DNA of 64,000 nucleotides from Trichloromonas sp034006665. Lineage in GTDB: Bacteria; Desulfobacterota; Desulfuromonadia; Desulfuromonadales; Trichloromonadaceae. The notes below the pieces were generated by a model. It was not told where the DNA came from, made no database searches, and saw nothing but the letters and a program-made list of their open reading frames with translations. Numbering within the stretch: position 1 is the stretch's first letter; every line of letters begins with the position of its first letter. This document shows, piece by piece, positions 1 to 7,301 of the stretch. The stretch spans positions 1 to 64,000 of the forward strand of contig NZ_JAVESI010000016.1 in NCBI RefSeq assembly GCF_034006665.1, given 5' to 3'. The position numbers were made by a program, and so were the translations under genes.

Positions 1-141
1 GTTTCATAAAATTCACCCGCCAAGTGAGTTTTCGACGGGCTAGATGGTAGCATAAATAACAAAGAAAATCAATAGCTTATCTGCATTCGCTGAAATTCTT
101 CTGATTGTGATCTTACGGATTCAGGCTACGGTGAAAAAGTA

Positions 142-732
142 TTGATTGCCCCTAATGGCCATTACATCAAGATCTTTCGTACCAAGAAGCGTCTGTCGAC
201 GGCGGTTCTCCGCCCTTATGCCCTGCGTTTTTGTAAAAATGCCGAAACGCTTGCCCGTCTGGGCATTCCCACAGTCCAGGTTCATTCCGTCTCCTATTGT
301 CCCGAGAATCGCCGCCATCTGGTGACATATCGCCCCCTGCCGGGGGAAACCTTGCGGGGGGCGCTGAAGAAGGGGGAAGGACAGGATGGTTTGCTCGCAG
401 CTTTCGCGCGCTTTCTCGCCAAACTGCATCGGCGCGGGATCTATTTCCGTTCCATCCATTTCGGAAATGTCATCATCCAGCCCGATTCGGACGAACCGGG
501 TTTGATCGACATCGCCGACATGCGTATCCGGCGCCGCCCTTTGGGGGCCGGGGCGCGCGCCCGGAATCTTCGGCATTTTCTCCGCTATCGAGAAGATGTT
601 TGTGCCCTGGAAGCTTTTGGCCTTGCACGTTTTCTGGAAATCTACCTGGAGGCCGCCGATCTTCGCGGCTGGCGGCAAACGCTTTTTCAGCGCCTTGCCG
701 AAAGGATACTGCGGAAGGGTTTACAACGCTGA
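142..732 (+). CDS. LPS kinase-like protein (InaA/WaaP-type)
   Basis: The 196-residue product resembles small lipopolysaccharide-kinase or toluene-tolerance proteins, which have a reduced protein-kinase fold and modify inner-core sugars in the cytoplasm. The visible core is LHRRGIYFRSIHFGNVI near residues 95-112, followed by a short acidic strand LIDIADM, which together match the catalytic-loop and metal-binding part of this family. The start is a TTG: an in-frame stop lies at 91-93 and there is no ATG or GTG between it and 142, so the start is weakly supported and some N-terminal residues may be missing. It runs 20 bp ahead of the next gene, and hldE follows, which fits an inner-core LPS operon. 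The substrate cannot be told from sequence. Confidence 0.65.
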   Translation: MIAPNGHYIKIFRTKKRLSTAVLRPYALRFCKNAETLARLGIPTVQVHSVSYCPENRRHLVTYRPLPGETLRGALKKGEGQDGLLAAFARFLAKLHRRGIYFRSIHFGNVIIQPDSDEPGLIDIADMRIRRRPLGAGARARNLRHFLRYREDVCALEAFGLARFLEIYLEAADLRGWRQTLFQRLAERILRKGLQR

Positions 733-752
733 GCTTTGACGAGGAGGCTGGT

Positions 753-1718
753 TTGGCTCAAAAAAAATATGAACGGATTGCCCTCGACGGCATCCACACC
801 TATTCCATCGCCACCCGCGACAATAAGGTCAACATCCGCGACCATTTTGCCCGCGCCCCCGTAGCAGGGATGAGTTTCGCCGATTTCTATGACAGTCTTC
901 CCCGCCTGCTTGGCGCCGACAGCCTGCGTGGGGTGGTTGATGCCGTGGTTGCGGCACGGGAAAAAGGTCGGCCGGTGGTGTTGGCCATGGGCGGGCATGT
1001 GATCAAGTGCGGTTTGCAACCGGTGCTCAAGAAACTCATCGAGGTCGGGGCGATTACCGCTGTGGCCATGAACGGCTCGGTGACGATCCACGATTTCGAG
1101 GTGTCCCTGGTCGGCGCTACGTCCGAGGATGTCGGTGCGGTGCTGCATTCGGGGGATTTCGGCTTTTCCGAGGAGACCGGCGGCGGCATGAATCAGGCGC
1201 TGGCCGACGGTCTGCCAAAGGGGTACGGTTTCGGCGAGGCGATCGGCCGGCGGATCATCGAAGCGAATCATCCCTTTAAGGACTATAGCCTGCTGGCGGC
1301 CTGCGTCGAAAAAGGTATCCCCGTCACCGTTCATGTCGCCATCGGCACCGATATCATCCACCAGCATCCGAAAATGGATGGTGCCGTGACCGGGGAGATG
1401 AGTTATCGGGATTTTCGCTTGCTGACTTCGGTGGTGGCTGATCTCGGAGACGGCGGGGTCTGGCTCAATGTCGGTTCGGCGGTTCTTTTGCCCGAAGTCT
1501 TCCTCAAGGCTCTCTCCATCGCTCAGAATCTGGGGCATCACGTCGATAATTTCAGCACCGCCAACTTTGACATGACCCAGCATTATCGCCCCCTGCAGAA
1601 CGTGGTCAAGCGTCCCACCTCCGGCGGAGGCAAGGGTTACACCCTGACCGGTCATCACGAAATCAACATTCCCCTCTTCGCCATGGCGGTGCTCGATCGG
1701 CTTGCCGGAAAAGGGTAG
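753..1718 (+). CDS. Deoxyhypusine-synthase-like protein of unknown role
   Basis: This 321-residue protein has a Rossmann-like pattern seen in the deoxyhypusine synthase superfamily: MGGHVIKCGL near residue 80, then AMNGSVTIHDFE, TSEDVG and SGDFGFSEETGGG. In eukaryotes and archaea that superfamily uses NAD to modify eIF5A. Bacteria lack that target, so the substrate here is unknown. I chose TTG 753 because a strong GAGGAGG lies at 741-747 and the homologous region begins right after it; the open frame extends upstream only as out-of-frame sequence over the kinase gene. It sits between the kinase-like gene and hldE, hinting at a link with LPS heptose metabolism, but that is only context. The family assignment is moderately sure, the function is not known. 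Confidence 0.6.
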   Translation: MAQKKYERIALDGIHTYSIATRDNKVNIRDHFARAPVAGMSFADFYDSLPRLLGADSLRGVVDAVVAAREKGRPVVLAMGGHVIKCGLQPVLKKLIEVGAITAVAMNGSVTIHDFEVSLVGATSEDVGAVLHSGDFGFSEETGGGMNQALADGLPKGYGFGEAIGRRIIEANHPFKDYSLLAACVEKGIPVTVHVAIGTDIIHQHPKMDGAVTGEMSYRDFRLLTSVVADLGDGGVWLNVGSAVLLPEVFLKALSIAQNLGHHVDNFSTANFDMTQHYRPLQNVVKRPTSGGGKGYTLTGHHEINIPLFAMAVLDRLAGKG

Positions 1719-1796
1719 ATTAGACCTTCCAACGGAGCCTCCGGATGTGGTATAAAACCTCTTTGTTTTGTGCTTTTCTCCGGGGGCTTTCCTTTC

Positions 1797-3269
1797 ATGA
1801 TCCGCTCCGAAATCGAAAATTTCCTCTCCAGACTGAAGGATATCAACGCCCTGGTTATCGGCGACCTGATGCTCGATGAATACCTGTGGGGCAAGGCCGA
1901 GCGCATTTCTCCCGAGGCGCCGGTGCAGGTGGTGGATGTCACCCGCGCGGATCTGCGTCTTGGCGGCGCCGGCAATGTGGTCAACAATCTCGTGGCCTTG
2001 GGCTGCCGGGTCGAGGTTGTGAGTGTGTTAGGCGAGGACGACGACGGCCATCTGCTTCGTTCCCTCCTTGTCGATCAGGGGATCGCCGTCGACGGCATCT
2101 TCAGCGATCCCGGGCGGGTGACCAGCCGCAAGACCCGGGTGCTGGCCGGTAATCAGCAGATGCTGCGCATCGACCGGGAAAGCAAAGATCCCATTCTTGA
2201 GGATCTGGCCCGACGCCTGCTCGATCACGTCCGCGCCGTCGCCGACGGTTTTCAGGTCATCCTTGTTTCCGACTATCTCAAGGGGGTCTTGACCGACTTT
2301 CTGCTCCGCGAGCTGATCGCCCTTGGGCGCGAGAAGGGGATTCCGGTGGTGATCGACCCCAAGGGGGACGATTACGGCAAATACCGGGGCGCGACCCTGC
2401 TCACCCCCAATCGCAAAGAAGCGCAGACGGCCTCCGGCGTCGCCATCGTCGATGAGGCGTCGTTGCTTAAAGCGGGGCGGGCGCTACGCGAAAGGCTCGA
2501 ACTCGACGCCTTGGTGCTGACCCGCAGCGAGGAGGGGATGAGCCTCTTCCTGCGCGACGGCCGCGAACTGCACATGCCGACCAAGGCCCGGGAGGTTTTC
2601 GACGTTTCCGGCGCTGGCGATACCGTGCTCTCGGTGATCGGTGTCGGGCTGGCGGCGGGGCTGAGCCTCGAACAGGCGGCGACGGTCTCCAATCTGGCGG
2701 CCGGAGTCGTCGTCGGCAAGGTTGGCACCTCCACCGTTTCCCCCGAGGAGATCCTCCAAGCGTCCGGCGCCGCGCACGCCGACGGTGATCTCAAGATCAG
2801 GAACCGCGAGGCCCTAGCCACCGTGCTGGACCGTGAGCGTCGGCAAGGCAGGCGCATCGTCTTCACCAACGGCTGTTTCGACCTGCTTCACGTCGGCCAT
2901 GTCAAATATCTGCAAGCGGCTCGCCGCCTTGGCGACCTGCTTGTCCTCGGTCTCAATTCCGATGATTCCATCCGTCGTCTCAAAGGGCCGAACCGTCCGC
3001 TCATCTCCCAGGACGAACGCGCCCATATCCTCGCCGCCCTTGACTGCATCAATCATGTGGTCATCTTCGATGAAGATACCCCTCTCGAACTGATTCGCCT
3101 GCTGCGCCCGGATATCCTTGTCAAAGGCGGCGACTACACTCCGGAAGGGGTGGTGGGCAAGGATCTGGTCGAAAGCTGGGGCGGGCGGGTCGAGTTGATC
3201 CAGTTCGTTGATGGCAAGTCGACCACGGGGATTGTTGAAAAAATACTTCGGCAGTATCGAGAGGAGTGA
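1797..3269 (+). CDS. hldE: Bifunctional heptose 7-phosphate kinase / heptose 1-phosphate adenylyltransferase
   Basis: The enzyme phosphorylates D-glycero-beta-D-manno-heptose 7-phosphate and later adds AMP, giving the ADP-heptose precursor of the LPS inner core. Residues about 1-320 form a PfkB/ribokinase domain (GDLMLDEYLWG, LGGAGNVVNNL, the substrate-closing DVSGAGDTVLSV). Residues about 340-490 form a nucleotidyltransferase domain with FTNGCFDLLHVGHVKYL, containing the HVGH motif. Length fits the fused form. ATG 1797 is preferred over GTG 1770 because MIRSEIENFLSRL matches the usual N-terminus. gmhB, the phosphatase acting between the two HldE steps, lies downstream at 4106, separated by inserted cassettes. 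gmhA is not in the window. Confidence 0.95.
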   Translation: MIRSEIENFLSRLKDINALVIGDLMLDEYLWGKAERISPEAPVQVVDVTRADLRLGGAGNVVNNLVALGCRVEVVSVLGEDDDGHLLRSLLVDQGIAVDGIFSDPGRVTSRKTRVLAGNQQMLRIDRESKDPILEDLARRLLDHVRAVADGFQVILVSDYLKGVLTDFLLRELIALGREKGIPVVIDPKGDDYGKYRGATLLTPNRKEAQTASGVAIVDEASLLKAGRALRERLELDALVLTRSEEGMSLFLRDGRELHMPTKAREVFDVSGAGDTVLSVIGVGLAAGLSLEQAATVSNLAAGVVVGKVGTSTVSPEEILQASGAAHADGDLKIRNREALATVLDRERRQGRRIVFTNGCFDLLHVGHVKYLQAARRLGDLLVLGLNSDDSIRRLKGPNRPLISQDERAHILAALDCINHVVIFDEDTPLELIRLLRPDILVKGGDYTPEGVVGKDLVESWGGRVELIQFVDGKSTTGIVEKILRQYREE

Positions 3270-3274
3270 GTCGT

Positions 3275-3610
3275 ATGCTGTGCGTGGACGAAGAGTTGCT
3301 CAAGCGCATGACGGAAACGATCGTCCGGGAGCTTGCTCCGGAAAAGATCGTTTTGTTCGGTTCCCATGCACGAGGAACCGCCGGTCCTGACTCCGACCTC
3401 GATTTTCTCGTCGTTGCCGGCAAGCCCTTTTCCCGGCACCACAGCCGCAAGGAAGAAATGATGCGGCTCTATCGTCGTTTCTTCGATTACGATATACCGC
3501 TGGATTTTCTGTTGTTTGACCAAGAAGAAGTGAAGCGCTGGCAATCGGTCGAAAATCATGTCATCGCCCAGGCTCTTTCCGGGGGACGGACCTTGTATGA
3601 ACGCCATTGA
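3275..3610 (+). CDS. MNT-type minimal nucleotidyltransferase antitoxin
   Basis: The 111-residue protein carries the polymerase-beta-like core LFGSHARG followed by DSDLDFLVV near residues 28-48, the signature of MntA/MNT proteins. In known pairs these neutralise HEPN ribonuclease toxins by nucleotidylating them. ATG 3275 is 7 bp after GAGGAG; GTG 3266 overlaps the hldE stop and is the alternative. The gene overlaps the start of the next frame, which encodes only the first part of a HEPN partner, so the pair is broken and this gene may be an orphan antitoxin. Confidence 0.8.
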   Translation: MLCVDEELLKRMTETIVRELAPEKIVLFGSHARGTAGPDSDLDFLVVAGKPFSRHHSRKEEMMRLYRRFFDYDIPLDFLLFDQEEVKRWQSVENHVIAQALSGGRTLYERH

Positions 3611-3746
3611 GCATGCCGAGCGGCTATTGCTGATGGCGGAAAAAGATCTGCAGGCCTTGCGGTCGTTGGCTTCACCGGAGAGCGCCGCTGATGAAATCTT
3701 CGGATTTCATGCGCAGCAGGTCGACTCGGTGAGGAGTGGGGAGTGA
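3597..3746 (+). pseudogene. Truncated HEPN toxin fragment
   Basis: The reading frame from ATG 3597 overlaps the end of the MNT gene and starts like a HEPN-domain protein (MNAIEHAERLLLMAEKDL, then FGFHAQQ at about residues 36-42). HEPN proteins normally continue for roughly 90 more residues to an RxxxxH catalytic motif. Here the frame runs straight into a GTGAGGAG-type repeat at 3729-3748 and stops after VDSVRSGE. The remainder is not found after the inserted four-helix-bundle gene. The fragment cannot carry the toxin active site. Confidence 0.75.
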
Positions 3747-3748
3747 GG
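3729..3748 (+). repeat. Left GTGAGGAGTG repeat of the four-helix-bundle cassette
   Basis: The segment reads as GTGAGGAGTGGGGAGTGAGG. Its approximate reverse complement occurs at 4111-4137 on the other side of the four-helix-bundle gene. It supplies both the premature end of the HEPN frame and the GTG start of the inserted gene. Confidence 0.7.
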
Positions 3749-4090
3749 CGAAAGCATCATGACCTGAGGTTGTGGCAAGAAGCGATGTCTTTGGTTAAGG
3801 ATATCTACCGTGTCACTGGGGATTTTCCGCGAGAAGAAACCTATGCCTTGACCAGTCAAATGCAACGCGCCGCGATTTCCATACCCAGTAACATAGCCGA
3901 GGGAGCGGGTCGGACCGGGGGCAGGGAGTTTTTGCAGTTTTTGTCCATAACGCGCGGTTCCTTGAGCGAATTGGAAACGCAGGTCATCCTGGCTCAGGAC
4001 CTTGGCTATCTGAAGGATAATCGCCCCCTTCTCGAAAAAATAGATGGAATTTTCGGCCTAATCGGCGGCCTGATGAATTCCCTGCAGTAA
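3743..4090 (+). CDS. Four-helix-bundle protein (S23/IVS family)
   Basis: The 115-residue protein matches the family first seen inside 23S rRNA intervening sequences: HHDLRLWQEAM at the start, then the hallmark SQMQRAAISIPSNIAEGAGR near residues 33-52 and FLSITRGSLSELETQ. It folds as a four-helix bundle; its biochemical role is not established. The GTG start at 3743 lies inside the left copy of an inverted repeat, and a matching inverted copy lies at 4111-4137. The whole unit therefore looks like an inserted cassette between a truncated HEPN gene and gmhB. Confidence 0.85.
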   Translation: MRRKHHDLRLWQEAMSLVKDIYRVTGDFPREETYALTSQMQRAAISIPSNIAEGAGRTGGREFLQFLSITRGSLSELETQVILAQDLGYLKDNRPLLEKIDGIFGLIGGLMNSLQ

Positions 4091-4105
4091 AGGCTTGAAA
4101 AATAA

Positions 4106-4723
4106 ATGCCCCTCACCCTTCACTCCTCACCCCTCACGGGGAAAAAGGCCGTTTTCCTCGACCGTGACGGGACGATCAACGAGGAGAAAGATTATCTCTA
4201 TCGCATCGAGGATTTCGCCTTCATCCCCGGCGCGCCCGAGGCGATCCGGCGGCTCAAGGAGGCGGGTTACCGGGTGATCGTGGCGACCAACCAGTCCGGG
4301 GTGGCGCGAGGGTATTTTTCCCGTGAAGACGTGGAGCGCCTGCATGCGCACATTCAGCGGGAACTGGCGAAAATCGGGACCACTATCGACGCTTTCTACC
4401 TCTGTCCCCACCATCCTGAAAAAGGGCAGGGGGAGTTCAAGGTCGACTGCGATTGCCGTAAAGGTAGGCCGGGGATGTTGTTGCAAGCGGCGGCTGTGCA
4501 TGGCATCAATCTGGCGGCCTCATGGATGGTTGGCGACAAGCGTGCCGATCTCGAAGCGGGCAGGGCGGCCGGCTGTCGGTCGCTGCTGGTACGCACCGGT
4601 TATGGCGACAAGGAACTGGCCACGGGAGCGGGAACTTTGGCCGAGGCGGTGGTTGATGATCTGCCTGCGGCGGCGGATTATATCCTCGGCAACCGACTGC
4701 GGAAAGAAATAAAGAAGACATAA
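4106..4723 (+). CDS. gmhB: D-glycero-beta-D-manno-heptose 1,7-bisphosphate 7-phosphatase
   Basis: This HAD-family phosphatase removes the C7 phosphate between the two HldE reactions of ADP-heptose synthesis. The nucleophile motif is FLDRDGTINEE, followed by ATNQSGVARG, a zinc-binding CPHHPE...CDCRKGRPG segment and MVGDKRADLEAG, all typical of GmhB. The usual family N-terminus is MKKAVFLDRDG. Here the first 12 residues (MPLTLHSSPLTG) are encoded by the inverted repeat of the preceding cassette, and no other start codon lies closer in frame. AAAGG at 4090-4094 may be the ribosome site. The enzyme core is complete. Confidence 0.92.
   Translation: MPLTLHSSPLTGKKAVFLDRDGTINEEKDYLYRIEDFAFIPGAPEAIRRLKEAGYRVIVATNQSGVARGYFSREDVERLHAHIQRELAKIGTTIDAFYLCPHHPEKGQGEFKVDCDCRKGRPGMLLQAAAVHGINLAASWMVGDKRADLEAGRAAGCRSLLVRTGYGDKELATGAGTLAEAVVDDLPAAADYILGNRLRKEIKKT
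4111..4137 (-). repeat. Right inverted copy of the cassette repeat
   Basis: The run CCTCACCCTTCACTCCTCAC followed by CCCTCAC is the inverted counterpart of 3729-3748, with three rather than two tandem CCTCAC/CACTC units. It lies inside the first codons of gmhB. Confidence 0.7.
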
Positions 4724-4730
4724 AATTCCA

Positions 4731-4790
4731 GTCCACGGAAGACACGGAAAGCACGGAATTTCAGGATTATTTTCCGTGTCTTCCGTGGAC
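4731..4790. repeat. Palindromic CCACGGAA/TTCCGTGG repeat, copy 1
   Basis: The left arm, 4731-4758, begins GTCCACGGAAGACACGGAAA; the right arm, 4772-4790, reads TTCCGTGTCTTCCGTGGAC. RNA from this region would fold into a long hairpin. A second copy with the same downstream AAAAGGTTTTGA-like tail lies at 5673-5741, so the two copies bracket the MNT/HEPN pair. Confidence 0.8.
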
Positions 4791-4825
4791 AAAGAAGGTT
4801 TTGATTTTTTATCTCGGAATTACTT

Positions 4826-5131
4826 GTGCGCCTGAATCCCCGGGAAATCGAAGTGCTTAAAGAGGTTGGATCCGAGGTCTTTGGGTCGCAGGCGCGGCTC
4901 TTTCTTTTCGGCTCTCGCCTTGACGATGCCCGGCGGGGAGGGGATATCGACCTCTATGTGACCGGATTCGCTCGCTCTGTTGCCGAACAGCTCGATGCCA
5001 AGCTGCATTTTCTGGTCAAGGCAAAAGAGCGCTTGGGCGAGCAGCGTATCGATGTCGTGTTCGCTGCCGTACCGGGGGAATCCTTGACGCCGATTCAGCA
5101 GATGGCTGAAAAGACAGGAATTCTGCTGTGA
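4826..5131 (+). CDS. MNT-type nucleotidyltransferase antitoxin
   Basis: The 101-residue protein has the minimal nucleotidyltransferase core LFLFGSRLDDARRGGDIDLYV near residues 26-46 (GS motif and the metal-binding DID). It overlaps the following HEPN gene by four bases (GTGA), the usual arrangement of MNT/HEPN toxin-antitoxin pairs. The start is GTG 4826; no strong ribosome site precedes it. This pair is unrelated in sequence detail to the broken pair at 3275-3746 and lies between two palindromic repeat copies. Confidence 0.8.
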   Translation: MRLNPREIEVLKEVGSEVFGSQARLFLFGSRLDDARRGGDIDLYVTGFARSVAEQLDAKLHFLVKAKERLGEQRIDVVFAAVPGESLTPIQQMAEKTGILL

Positions 5132-5610
5132 ACAAGCAGGAAGTGATCGTCTGCAAGTTACAGCCGGCGCTGGCGGAATGTGAACAGCACCAGCGACGTC
5201 TCTATTTGGCCTGGGGCGAGGCGAAAACCTTCTCCTATTGGATGAGTGATGGGGAGGAATTGAGTGACGACCAGGTGCGCACCCTTGATCAGCTGCTTTT
5301 TCGCTTCGGCAAGCTGCAGGATGCCATCGGCACCCGGTTGCTGCCCGCGACCTTACAACTGGTGGAGGAATGGCAGGAGAACGAACCTTTTCTCGACAAG
5401 TTGAACCGGGCAGAAAAGTTGGGGATGCTGCCTTCGGCGCGGCAGTGGCAAATGCTGCGCGAATTACGCAACCAGACGGCCCATGAGTATCCGGATCAGC
5501 CCGAACGGGTCAAAGCGAACCTGCGGCGCTTGCTGGAGCAGGTGCCGATCCTTGAAGCCGTTTACCGGCAACTCGCGGACTGGGCACGGGAGCGAATTCA
5601 GGCAAAGTAA
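5128..5610 (+). CDS. HEPN-domain toxin (HepT-like)
   Basis: The 160-residue mostly helical protein contains RELRNQTAHEYPD near residues 111-123, which provides the RNxxxH ribonuclease motif of HEPN toxins. Such toxins cleave RNA and are held in check by the partner MNT protein. It starts at GTG 5128 inside the stop of the antitoxin gene, indicating translational coupling. It is longer than the shortest HepT proteins (about 110-140 residues) because of an extended N-terminal half. The motif is intact, so the toxin should be functional. Confidence 0.75.
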   Translation: MNKQEVIVCKLQPALAECEQHQRRLYLAWGEAKTFSYWMSDGEELSDDQVRTLDQLLFRFGKLQDAIGTRLLPATLQLVEEWQENEPFLDKLNRAEKLGMLPSARQWQMLRELRNQTAHEYPDQPERVKANLRRLLEQVPILEAVYRQLADWARERIQAK

Positions 5611-5672
5611 CGATGCGATTTCTTGCGTCATCGCATTCTATGGGCCATAGAAATAAAGGCGAGAAAATCTCA

Positions 5673-5741
5673 GTCCACGGAAAACACGGAAGACACGGAA
5701 AATGATCCTGAACTTCCGTGCTTTCCGTGTCTTCCGTGGAC
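5673..5741. repeat. Palindromic CCACGGAA/TTCCGTGG repeat, copy 2
   Basis: Arms GTCCACGGAAAACACGGAAG (5673 onward) and CTTTCCGTGTCTTCCGTGGA (5721-5740) form a second copy of the hairpin repeat at 4731-4790. The sequence after it, AAAAAGGTTTTGA, is also shared. Confidence 0.8.
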
Positions 5742-5805
5742 AAAAAGGTTTTGACTTTAACGGTTATAATGCGAACGTCTGGAAATATAACAGGAGGATT
5801 TTACG

Positions 5806-7122
5806 ATGGTTACGGCACAGGATATTCAATCGGGTCAAGCGAAGATTGCCTTGGTCGGTCTCGGCTATGTCGGCTTGCCGCTGGCGGCGGCCTTCGGTCG
5901 TAAGGCACAGGTGATTGGTTTTGACATCAGCGCCAGAAAGATCGAACAACTGAAAAATGGAATAGACGAGACGGGCGAGCTTGCCGCCGCCGATCTTGCG
6001 TCCACCACCATCGACTACACCACCGATGCCGCCCGGCTTAAAGAGGCGGCCTTCATCATCGTCACCGTTCCCACCCCTATCGATGATCACAACAAGCCCG
6101 ATCTGACCCCGGTCGTTTCCGCCTCCCGGACCATTGGCCGCCATCTGGCGAAGGGGGCGATCATCGTCTATGAATCGACGGTCTATCCGGGTGTGACCGA
6201 AGAGGTGTGTGTCCCCCTCCTCGAAGGGGAATCGGGTCTGAAATGCGGCGTCGATTTCAAGGTCGGCTATTCGCCGGAGCGGATCAATCCCGGCGACAAG
6301 GTGCACACGGTGGACAAGATCGTCAAGGTGGTTTCCGGCCAAGACGCCGAAACTCTGGAAACGGTCGCCCGCGTCTACGAAATGGTGGTGACCGCCGGGG
6401 TACACCGGGCCGCGTCGATCAAGGTCGCCGAGGCCGCTAAGGTCATTGAGAATACCCAGCGCGACCTCAATATCGCCCTGATGAACGAACTTGCCATCAT
6501 TTTCAACAAAATGGGTATTCCGACCTTGGACGTACTGGCGGCAGCCGGTACCAAGTGGAATTTTCTCAAGTTCACGCCTGGTCTGGTCGGTGGCCACTGC
6601 ATCGGCGTCGATCCCTACTACCTGACCTACAAGGCCGAGGAGATCGGCTACAATCCCCAAGTCATTCTCGCCGGCCGGCGCATCAACGACGGCATGGGCA
6701 AGTACGTCGCCGAAACGACCGTTAAAAAGCTCATCCATGCCGACAAGGCGGTAAAGGGGAGCCGGGTGCTGGTGCTGGGCATGACCTTCAAGGAAAACGT
6801 TCCCGATATCCGCAACAGCAAGGTCATCGACATCGTGCAGGAATTGCGGGAATACGGCGTCGAGGTGCTGGTTCATGACCCCATTGCTTCCTTTGATGAA
6901 ACCCGCCACGAATACGGCCTGGAGCTGGTCGCTCTGGAGCAGGTGGGCACTGTTGATGCCGTAGTCTGGGCAGTGGCGCATGAAGCATTTAAGACGATCA
7001 ACCCCGCCGAACTGGCGCGGTTGACCGCCGGTGGCAACGGACCCGGAGTGGTGATCGATGTCAAGACCGTGTTGCATCGGAAAGAAGTGGAAACCCTCGG
7101 TCTGATTTACTGGAGCTTGTGA
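5806..7122 (+). CDS. tviB: Nucleotide-sugar dehydrogenase (TviB/WbpO-type)
   Basis: The 438-residue enzyme belongs to the UDP-glucose/GDP-mannose dehydrogenase family. It has an N-terminal NAD-binding strand-turn (VGLGYVGLPLAAAF, residues about 17-30), the central helix region ENTQRDLNIALMNELA, and the catalytic cysteine in VGGHCIGVDPYYL near residue 265. It most resembles the TviB/WbpO group, which oxidises UDP-HexNAc at C6 to a uronic acid for surface polysaccharide. AGGAGG lies about 10 bp before ATG 5806. The exact sugar substrate is not proved by sequence. It is followed by the rhamnose cluster. Confidence 0.85.
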   Translation: MVTAQDIQSGQAKIALVGLGYVGLPLAAAFGRKAQVIGFDISARKIEQLKNGIDETGELAAADLASTTIDYTTDAARLKEAAFIIVTVPTPIDDHNKPDLTPVVSASRTIGRHLAKGAIIVYESTVYPGVTEEVCVPLLEGESGLKCGVDFKVGYSPERINPGDKVHTVDKIVKVVSGQDAETLETVARVYEMVVTAGVHRAASIKVAEAAKVIENTQRDLNIALMNELAIIFNKMGIPTLDVLAAAGTKWNFLKFTPGLVGGHCIGVDPYYLTYKAEEIGYNPQVILAGRRINDGMGKYVAETTVKKLIHADKAVKGSRVLVLGMTFKENVPDIRNSKVIDIVQELREYGVEVLVHDPIASFDETRHEYGLELVALEQVGTVDAVVWAVAHEAFKTINPAELARLTAGGNGPGVVIDVKTVLHRKEVETLGLIYWSL

Positions 7123-7161
7123 TATCGGAATCCCTTTTTCGGAAGAAAGGAGGGAGGTGTT

Positions 7162-7215
7162 ATGCAAAACGAGGCCTCTGGAAATTCTCTTGGGCGATAT
7201 GCGCGGCAAGTGTGA
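7162..7215 (+). CDS. Possible 17-residue small ORF
   Basis: A perfect-looking ribosome site, AAAGGAGGGAGG at 7146-7157, stands just before ATG 7162. The frame encodes MQNEASGNSLGRYARQV and then stops. It lies in the 179-bp gap between the nucleotide-sugar dehydrogenase and rfbB. It could be a leader peptide, a remnant of a longer gene, or a chance site; no family is recognised. Confidence 0.3.
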   Translation: MQNEASGNSLGRYARQV

Positions 7216-7301
7216 TCAATGACTGATCTTGTCTGTTGCCATGCACAGAAAAGCCGACCCCCGATGTCTTGGCTTGATGAGCTTGCGTTTTCGAGGTGAA
7301 C

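Noticed and set aside
7270..7290. Sigma54-like TTGGCTTGATGAGCTTGC ahead of rfbB
   Set aside because: The GG to GC spacing is two bases longer than allowed.
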